Shown here piece after piece: positions 1-4,442 of a stretch of 8,203 nucleotides of DNA (positions are counted from its first letter, which is position 1; each line of letters begins with the position of its first letter). The stretch comes from JBGAPI01 sp044221335 (GTDB lineage: Bacteria > Pseudomonadota > Gammaproteobacteria > Xanthomonadales > Ahniellaceae): positions 1 through 8,203 of the forward strand of contig JBGAPI010000081.1 of NCBI GenBank assembly GCA_044221335.1, given 5' to 3'. The position numbers were made by a program, and so were the translations under genes. Under the pieces are notes generated by a model. It was given only the letters and a program-made list of their open reading frames with translations, was not told the origin of the DNA and did not search any database.

Positions 1-32
1 GCGCACCGGTCAGCTCCATTCCAGCGGCAAGC

Positions 33-62
33 GCGGGTCGGATGCCGGACGACGAGACCCGC
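33..62 (-). terminator. Possible hairpin just after the repeat-protein stop codon
   Basis: A perfect 7-bp inverted repeat (GCGGGTC at 33-39, GACCCGC at 56-62) with a 16-base loop lies one base beyond the TAG stop at 64-66 of the minus-strand gene. Its position fits a transcription end. No T-run follows on the minus strand, so it is not a canonical intrinsic terminator, and a GC-rich genome yields such stems by chance. Confidence 0.25.
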
Positions 63-63
63 C

Positions 64-837
64 CTACTGGCAGGTCGCGCTGCAGCCGCCGTGGTTGCCG
101 TCGTCGCAGGTCTCGCTGCCCTCGCGCACGCCGTTGCCGCACAGAGCGTTGTAGCGGATCAGCAGCTGGTAGAACGGCGTGGTGGTCGCGAACTGGTAGT
201 CCTTGACGGCGACGTAGTAGGTGCCCGGTGGGACGTGGGTCACCTTGACGTTTCCGGTCGACGAATCGAGGCGCGAACAACGAGCGCCCGAACCTTCGTC
301 GTCATTCTGGTCGATCAAGGTGAAGTCGCTCTTGTAGAAAGCGAGGACCGTATCGAAGGAGTTCGGGGAATTGGCGACAAATTTGCAGTTGGCATCGAAC
401 GGGTCGATCGTTTCAATGTCGAGATCGGCATAGTTCGGAATCGTGAACTTGAAGTAGTCGGTCTCTGTGACCGTGCTGAGCTGGCCACACGTCCGGACGG
501 GGACCGGCACCACGTTGGCGCTGGCGAAGGCATCGTTGGGTTCGATCTCGCTGCTCTGGCAGCCCTGGCCGACGGCGTCCTCGCTGCCGTCCTTGAACAT
601 GCCGATCACGTTGCAGCCGACCTGGATCTTGTAGGCGCTGACGTTGTTCGAGAAGCCATCGACCGTGACGTCGTAGGAGGTGCCGGTGGTCGGCTGGAAG
701 CTGATGGATTCGGTCGAGGTGCCGCCCAGGAACGAACCCAGCATGCAGTTGCCGCCGAGGCAGCTGCCGCCGGGCGCATTGAGGACGAACAGGTCGAGGT
801 CCGCGCTGGTGGGCATCATCGTGACGGTCGCCTGCAC
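64..837 (-). CDS. C-terminal part of secreted FN3/PPC repeat protein (frameshifted from 413-3034)
   Basis: This is the C-terminal segment of the large secreted protein that begins at 3034, not an independent gene. The first codon of the open frame (GTG at 837) lies inside a domain, and the frame continues upstream as TNLVQATV, which joins naturally to the FRQQ end of the upstream frame. Residues 1-75 complete a PPC-like beta domain (LDLFVLNAPGG near 14-24). Residues 97-229 form a second PPC domain with its usual signatures: EIEPNDAF at the start, ETDYFKF, FDTVLAFY, QNDDEGSG and GTYYVAV. Such domains are typical of exported bacterial proteases and surface proteins. Residues 232-257 (CGNGVREGSETCDDGN and a CSATCQ end) match the cysteine-rich DUF4215 / Myxococcus repeat, as a single unit. 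No protease catalytic domain, PEP-CTERM, LPXTG or other sorting tail is visible. Domain identity is recognised from motifs; the role (adhesion, matrix or surface binding) is inference. Confidence 0.72.
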   Translation of the reverse strand: MQATVTMMPTSADLDLFVLNAPGGSCLGGNCMLGSFLGGTSTESISFQPTTGTSYDVTVDGFSNNVSAYKIQVGCNVIGMFKDGSEDAVGQGCQSSEIEPNDAFASANVVPVPVRTCGQLSTVTETDYFKFTIPNYADLDIETIDPFDANCKFVANSPNSFDTVLAFYKSDFTLIDQNDDEGSGARCSRLDSSTGNVKVTHVPPGTYYVAVKDYQFATTTPFYQLLIRYNALCGNGVREGSETCDDGNHGGCSATCQ

Positions 838-3034
838 CAGGTTGGTCTGCTGGCGGAAGCTGAAGGCCGGTCTCGCCGCTGTAGTTGATCCCGCTGGTCT
901 TGCGGGTGTAGGTGAGTTCGACGTCGTGCTCGCGTTGTTGGGCCCAGTTGTCGACCGAGCCGCAGATCTGCTGGCGGAAGCTGTAGGTGAATTCCGGGCC
1001 GGTCTCGCCGCTGTAGTTGATCCCGCTGGTCTTGCAGGTGTAGGTGGAGTTCGACGTCGTGCTGCCCGCGTTGTTGTTGGCCCAGTTGTCGACCGAGCCG
1101 CAGATCAGCAGGGAGCCGACCTTGCACTGGCAGGGTGGCGTGCTGAAGGTGACCTGGACGCCGAGGCCGGTGCCGGCGGAATTCACCGCCCGGGCGCGCC
1201 CGTAGAAGGTCGTGCCGCAGGCGAGCGACGGGGTGCCGTTCACGGTCACCGGCGAATTGCCGGAGCCGACCGACCCCACCGCGAGCGTCGTGTTGAACAG
1301 GCCCGGCGTGACGCTGTAGTCGAAGAAGGCCTGGGTATCGGCGCGATTCGGGTTCACCGTGGCGTGCAGCACCGGCATGCCGCTGCCGTTCGTCGTCGGC
1401 GGGTCCGTGGAGACTGTCGGCGCGGTCGCCGGGCAAGCGCTGGTCGTGAAGTTCAGCGTCGAGCCCATGCCGCTGCCGCCCGCGTTGGTGCCGCGGGCGC
1501 GGTAGAAGTACTGGGTGCCGCAGGACAGGTTCACGAGTCCCGTGCTGATCGGTACGGCGGCATTGCCGGCGCCGGCCGAACCTGCGTTCGCCGTCTGGTT
1601 CAGGGTGTTCGCGGTGAGGCCGAAGTCGAAGAAGCCGCTGGCGGCCGAGCCGTTGGGATTCACGGTGCCGGCGAGACTGGCGCCGCTGGCGGTGATCGAC
1701 GAGGCCGCGCCGGTGGTCGCGGTCGGCGGAGTCACGGCGCAGGACCCGGTCGGGACGCTCTGCGTCGCGCCGAGCCCGGTGCCGACCGAGTTCACGCCGC
1801 GCGCCCGGTAGAAATACGTCGTGCCGCAGGTGAGGCCGGCGACACCGGCCGAGATCGGCTGCGGCGCACTGCCGCTGCCGATGTTGCCGGCGCTGGCACT
1901 GAGGTTCAAAGTGCCCGCCGAGGTGCCGTAGTCGAAGAAGGTGTCGGTGGCGACACCGTTGGGATTCACGTTGCCGTTGAAGGTCGCCGTGGTCTGGGAC
2001 GTCACCGCGCTGTCGGTCACCGCCGTCGGCTGGCCGGTGGGGCAGGCCGACGTGGCGAAGGACAGCGTCGCCCCGATCATGGTGTTGACCGAATTGGTCG
2101 CCTTGGCGCGGAAATAATAGGTCGTGCCGCAGCTCAGCCCGCTCGCGGCGCCGGTGATCGCGACGTCCGAACTGCCCGAGCCGATCGAACCCTTGTCGAT
2201 GAGCTGGTTCAGGGAACCGGGACTGCTGCCGTACTCGAACTGGGCGGTGGTCGCGAGGCTGCTCGGATTGACCGTGGCGTTGAGGGTCGCCGAGGTCGTC
2301 GTCAGCCCCGATGCGGCCTGGGTCGTCACCACCGGCGCGCTGTTGGCACAGGCGCTGGTGGTGAAGTTGCGGGTGGTGCCGACGACCGTGTTGTTGCCGG
2401 TGTCGGTGCCGCGTGCCTGGAAGTAGTACGTCGTGCCGCAGGACAGGTTGTTCGGCGTCGCCGCGATCGCCTGTGCCGACGAACCGGTGAGCTGGCCCGC
2501 GCTGATCGGGACGTTGAGACTGCCCGGTGCCGTTCCGAGGTCGAAGAACGCGTTGGTCGTCGTGCCGTTCGGGTTGATCTGGCCGTGCAGCACCGCGGAG
2601 TTCGCGGTGATGCCGTCGGGGACGAACGTGGTCACGGAGGGACCTGGACAATCGAGCGTGCGGAAGCTGAACACGTCGCCGCGGGTGCCGGCGGAGAGGG
2701 TGTTGTCGCTGGGTTCGGTCGCTACCGCGGCGAAATAGTAGGTGGTGCTGCAACTGAGGCTGCTGACCGCCTGGTCGACCGGTGTCGTGCTGCCGGCGCC
2801 GCCGGTGAACGGTCCGCCGGTGGTCGCGAGGTCGAGGTTGGCCTGGTCGACGCCGTAGCGGAAGCCGAGGAAATAGGGCAGCACGCGATCCGAGACGACG
2901 CTGCCGTGCAGGGTCGCACCGGTCAGCGTGAGGCCGGTCGCGTCCGTGGTCGTGACCGCGGGTGCGGCATGGGCGGCCGACGCCAGCAACAAGATCGGGG
3001 ACAGGAAGAGAAGTGCCGCGGAGCGAAGTGTCAT
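413..3034 (-). CDS. Secreted protein with six fibronectin-III-like repeats, N-terminal part; frame broken near the 3' end
   Basis: Only about residues 1-715 of this 873-residue frame are genuine. After a frameshift at about 875-890 the remainder is an out-of-frame reading of the segment at 64-837. Residues 1-23 are a clear Sec signal peptide (hydrophobic LLFLSPILLLASA, cleavage after AHA). Residues 25-638 are six tandem Ig/FN3-like beta repeats of about 101 residues. Each has a TATLNATVNPNG-like strand, a FFDYGTS segment, SCGTTYYFRARGTNS, and a TSAC end. Residues 641-689 (ICGSVDNWANNNAG, then SGINYSGETGPEFTYSFRQQ) begin a PPC-like domain that finishes in the other frame. The ATG at 3032-3034 is preceded by AGAGGA (3039-3044) at 4-nt spacing, which supports this start. 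The likely product is an exported or surface-associated adhesin- or matrix-like protein of about 950 residues once the frame is repaired. No enzyme domain is seen. The exact function is unknown. Confidence 0.75.
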   Translation of the reverse strand: MTLRSAALLFLSPILLLASAAHAAPAVTTTDATGLTLTGATLHGSVVSDRVLPYFLGFRYGVDQANLDLATTGGPFTGGAGSTTPVDQAVSSLSCSTTYYFAAVATEPSDNTLSAGTRGDVFSFRTLDCPGPSVTTFVPDGITANSAVLHGQINPNGTTTNAFFDLGTAPGSLNVPISAGQLTGSSAQAIAATPNNLSCGTTYYFQARGTDTGNNTVVGTTRNFTTSACANSAPVVTTQAASGLTTTSATLNATVNPSSLATTAQFEYGSSPGSLNQLIDKGSIGSGSSDVAITGAASGLSCGTTYYFRAKATNSVNTMIGATLSFATSACPTGQPTAVTDSAVTSQTTATFNGNVNPNGVATDTFFDYGTSAGTLNLSASAGNIGSGSAPQPISAGVAGLTCGTTYFYRARGVNSVGTGLGATQSVPTGSCAVTPPTATTGAASSITASGASLAGTVNPNGSAASGFFDFGLTANTLNQTANAGSAGAGNAAVPISTGLVNLSCGTQYFYRARGTNAGGSGMGSTLNFTTSACPATAPTVSTDPPTTNGSGMPVLHATVNPNRADTQAFFDYSVTPGLFNTTLAVGSVGSGNSPVTVNGTPSLACGTTFYGRARAVNSAGTGLGVQVTFSTPPCQCKVGSLLICGSVDNWANNNAGSTTSNSTYTCKTSGINYSGETGPEFTYSFRQQICGSVDNWAQQREHDVELTYTRKTSGINYSGETGLQLPPADQPGAGDRHDDAHQRGPRPVRPQCARRQLPRRQLHAGFVPGRHLDRIHQLPADHRHLLRRHGRWLLEQRQRLQDPGRLQRDRHVQGRQRGRRRPGLPEQRDRTQRCLRQRQRGAGPRPDVWPAQHGHRDRLLQVHDSELCRSRH
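846..1104 (-). repeat. Degenerate tandem duplication inside the repeat-protein gene, causing the frameshift
   Basis: Two adjacent copies of one segment: 967-1104 (138 bp, first in reading direction, intact) and 846-966 (121 bp, second). Both encode CGSVDNWA, TSGINYSGETG and the SFRQQ end. By eye the second copy differs by four small net indels (-2, -3, -1 and -11 bp, 17 bp in total) but very few substitutions, one of which turns a Cys codon into Arg (TGC to CGC). The first three indels cancel to a multiple of three. The 11-bp loss then shifts the frame, separating the ORF at 413-3034 from the one at 64-837. Removing one copy would give a continuous protein reading FRQQTNLVQATV. Confidence 0.85.
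1127..2962 (-). repeat. Six tandem ~303-bp repeats encoding FN3-like domains
   Basis: The encoded protein (residues 25-636) has six units with approximate boundaries 25-130, 131-231, 232-333, 334-434, 435-536 and 537-636. The anchors are the SCGTTYY cysteines at residues 95, 199, 302, 403, 505 and 606 (spacing 101-104) and a second cysteine at each unit's end at 129, 229, 331, 432, 534 and 635. The pair spacing of 29-34 residues suggests one disulfide per unit in an exported environment. The first unit is the most divergent (SCSTTYYFAAVA). The units differ clearly in sequence, so the duplication is old, unlike the copy at 846-1104. Confidence 0.85.
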
Positions 3035-3065
3035 GCCGTCCTCTGGACTGTGACCGGGGATGCGA

Positions 3066-3132
3066 GTCGTCGAACGATGTCGACGCGCCGGAGCCGATGA
3101 ACTCCGCGGCGCGCGTCGAACCCGTCGACGAC
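3066..3132 (-). other. Long imperfect inverted repeat upstream of the repeat-protein gene
   Basis: GTCGTCGA (3066-3073) pairs with TCGACGAC (3125-3132), and TCGACGCG (3080-3087) pairs with CGCGTCGA (3112-3119). Between these stems is a 6/5-nt internal loop, and CCG/CGG (3088-3090 with 3107-3109) can add three pairs across a 2-nt bulge. The apical loop is about 16 nt. The structure sits 32-98 nt upstream of the ATG at 3034. If transcription starts near the TATACT at 3202-3207, it would lie in the 5' leader. A regulatory role (attenuation, mRNA stability or protein binding) is only inferred. Confidence 0.4.
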
Positions 3133-3145
3133 AGGCCGGAATTGC

Positions 3146-3163
3146 CGTGGGTGCCGTCCCACG
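3146..3163. other. Second small hairpin in the 3035-3400 intergenic region
   Basis: A perfect 6-bp stem (CGTGGG at 3146-3151, CCCACG at 3158-3163) with a 6-nt loop follows closely on the inverted repeat at 3066-3132. Together they put two consecutive stem-loops in the probable leader of the minus-strand repeat-protein gene. It could equally be chance in GC-rich DNA. Confidence 0.25.
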
Positions 3164-3201
3164 CTACGCGTCACAACGATCGGTGATGTGTCGACCGAAC
3201 C

Positions 3202-3207
3202 AGTATA
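3202..3207 (-). promoter_or_regulatory. Candidate -10 element (TATACT) for the secreted repeat-protein gene
   Basis: On the minus strand this reads TATACT, 5/6 to the sigma-70 -10 consensus and one of few AT-rich hexamers in this GC-rich gap. The closest -35-like hexamer (TTGAGC, 3229-3234) is 21 bp away, longer than the usual 16-18 bp, so the promoter is weakly supported. If real, the transcript would have a leader of about 160 nt containing the hairpins at 3066-3163. Confidence 0.3.
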
Positions 3208-3291
3208 GGTCTCCAGGTCCCCGTTCCCGCTCAATCGTTTGCAATCTGGCGCAGCCGGTCCGAATTCTGGCGCGGACGCGAAACGCCCGTG

Positions 3292-3309
3292 AGCGGGTTC
3301 GATCCCGCT
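3292..3309. other. Perfect 6-bp hairpin resembling a tRNA T-arm, no tRNA attached
   Basis: AGCGGG and CCCGCT flank the loop TTCGAT. This recalls a T-arm, but the loop is one base short of seven and no acceptor, D or anticodon arm can be folded around it. It is recorded as an inverted repeat in the 366-base gene-free stretch 3035-3400, upstream of the nucleoside hydrolase. Confidence 0.3.
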
Positions 3310-3337
3310 GGTCGTCCGGTCGTCCGGTCGACCCGGG

Positions 3338-3349
3338 CGGGTGCACCCG
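3338..3349. promoter_or_regulatory. 12-bp perfect palindrome upstream of the nucleoside hydrolase, possible operator
   Basis: CGGGTGCACCCG is a perfect two-fold palindrome. It lies 14 bp upstream of the TACACT hexamer at 3364-3369 and 51 bp before the ATG. The spot suits a dimeric regulator bound over the -35 region. Just before it, at 3311-3330, GTCGTCCG occurs twice in tandem followed by a partial third unit. No regulator gene is nearby, and the palindrome is short enough to be chance. Confidence 0.25.
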
Positions 3350-3363
3350 GGACGAGCGCTACT

Positions 3364-3369
3364 TACACT
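3364..3369 (+). promoter_or_regulatory. Candidate -10 element (TACACT) for the nucleoside hydrolase gene
   Basis: TACACT matches 4 of 6 positions of the -10 consensus, including the key first T, second A and last T, and lies 31 bp before the ATG at 3401. That distance gives a short leader. The region 17 bp upstream (GTGCAC) is a poor -35 box, so the call rests on position and the -10 alone. Confidence 0.3.
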
Positions 3370-3400
3370 CGCGGGCCTCGATCCCCCATGGACCGCCGCG

Positions 3401-4336
3401 ATGCACCACCTCCTGATCGACACCGACCCCGGCGTGGACGACGCGCTGGCCATCCTGCTCGCTCACGCGCATCCGGAGGCCAAGGTCGCCGCTCTGACCA
3501 TCGCCGCCGGCAATGTCGGGCTCGGGCACACCGTGTCCAACGCTCTGAAGCTGCTCGACGTGATCGGCGCCGACACCCCGGTGTACGCGGGCGCGCCGCA
3601 GCCACTGGTGCTGCCCGCGGAGGATGCCGCGTACGTGCACGGGATGGACGGCTTCGGCGACACCGGCTATCGGCCGTCCGCGCGCCGGCCCGAGCGCGAG
3701 CATGCGGTCGACGCGATGCTGCGGCTGTCGCGCGAACGTCCGGGCGAGCTGACCTTCGTGATGCTGGGGCCGCTCACCAATCTCGCGCTGGCCCTGTCGC
3801 TCGATCCCGAGCTGCCGCAGCGGGTCAAGCGGCTGGTGATCATGGGCGGGGCGGTGACCGGCGTCGGCAACACTCGCCTGCCGGCCGAGTTCAACGTCTA
3901 CTTCGATCCGGAGGCCGCCTACATCGTGATGTCGCGCTGGCCGAACTTCGAGCTGTCGGACTGGGAGGCGACGGTGCGCCACGGCTTCGCGTTCGAGACC
4001 TTCGAGTCCTGGCTCGGCGACGGCAATCCGCGGGCGGCGTTCTACGACGCGATCTCGCGCAAGACTCGAGCCTGGTCACGGAATACCGCGAAGCGACCGC
4101 TGTGGATGGCGGCCGATGCGCTGGCGATGGCCGTGGTGCTGGAGCCGGAGAACGTCACCGAGTGGGCCGAGCACGCGCTGCACGTCGAACTCGCCGGCAG
4201 CCATTGCCGCGGGATGACGGTGGTCGACTGGGCGAACCGCGACCCCGGGCCGAAGCGGGCGAAGATCGCCCTGCGGTTCCGGCAGGAGCGGTTCGAGCGC
4301 CTGCTGGCGTACGCCCTGGGCGCCTCGACGTTGTAG
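3401..4336 (+). CDS. Inosine-uridine preferring nucleoside hydrolase family protein
   Basis: A cytoplasmic N-ribohydrolase that would cleave the N-glycosidic bond of ribonucleosides to free base and ribose, in purine/pyrimidine salvage. The ATG at 3401 gives 311 residues, the normal family length, and places the signature LLIDTDPGVDDALAIL at residues 4-19. An in-frame GTG at 3341 would add 20 unlikely residues. Family landmarks are the calcium-site aspartates D9 and D14, AAGN at 35-38, MLGPLTNLAL at 121-130 (T126 as metal ligand), VIMGGAV at 146-152, EFNVYFDPEAA at 163-173, and D239 in WMAADALAMAV. The residue before D239 is alanine. In Crithidia-type enzymes the equivalent position (His241) is the histidine proposed as general acid, so leaving-group activation must differ here. 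Substrate preference cannot be read from sequence. No signal peptide is seen. It stands alone: divergent from the secreted repeat protein and convergent with the ATPase gene. Confidence 0.92.
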   Translation: MHHLLIDTDPGVDDALAILLAHAHPEAKVAALTIAAGNVGLGHTVSNALKLLDVIGADTPVYAGAPQPLVLPAEDAAYVHGMDGFGDTGYRPSARRPEREHAVDAMLRLSRERPGELTFVMLGPLTNLALALSLDPELPQRVKRLVIMGGAVTGVGNTRLPAEFNVYFDPEAAYIVMSRWPNFELSDWEATVRHGFAFETFESWLGDGNPRAAFYDAISRKTRAWSRNTAKRPLWMAADALAMAVVLEPENVTEWAEHALHVELAGSHCRGMTVVDWANRDPGPKRAKIALRFRQERFERLLAYALGASTL

Positions 4337-4351
4337 GGCGCGCTGCGCGCC
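4337..4351 (+). terminator. Compact GC hairpin directly after the nucleoside hydrolase stop
   Basis: Six G-C pairs (GGCGCG at 4337-4342 with TGCGCC-type partner bases 4346-4351) enclose a 3-nt loop, starting on the first base after the TAG at 4334-4336. The position suits 3'-end formation, but no U-tract follows. Together with the structure at 4382-4432 it may separate the two convergent transcripts. Confidence 0.3.
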
Positions 4352-4381
4352 ATCGCCGGGCGTCGCGCGCTCGCGGGGATT

Positions 4382-4432
4382 GCCCGCTCGGCTCCGTCCG
4401 GAGACGTCTCCGGACGCCGCGCAGCGGCGGGC
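4382..4432. other. Nested inverted repeats with a perfect 22-bp palindrome between convergent genes
   Basis: Positions 4395-4416 form a perfect 22-bp palindrome centred on GACGTC, with arms CGTCCGGAGAC and GTCTCCGGACG. Outside it, GCCCGC (4382-4387) and GCGGGC (4427-4432) can pair, and CGCCG (4415-4419) can pair alternatively with CGGCG (4425-4429). The element fills the gap between two genes transcribed toward each other, where a bidirectional terminator or a REP-like dispersed element is expected. Neither strand has a T-run beside the stem. Confidence 0.45.
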
Positions 4433-4442
4433 GGCGGCCGTC

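Noticed and set aside
680..3100. Long plus-strand open frame opposite the secreted repeat protein
   Set aside because: It is rich in Arg, Ala, Gly and Val as expected from antisense of GC-rich coding DNA, has no recognisable domain, and its opposite strand has a signal peptide, ordered repeats and a ribosome binding site.
3292..3309. tRNA T-arm-like AGCGGG-TTCGAT-CCCGCT
   Set aside because: The loop is one base short, and no acceptor stem, D-arm or anticodon arm fits around it.
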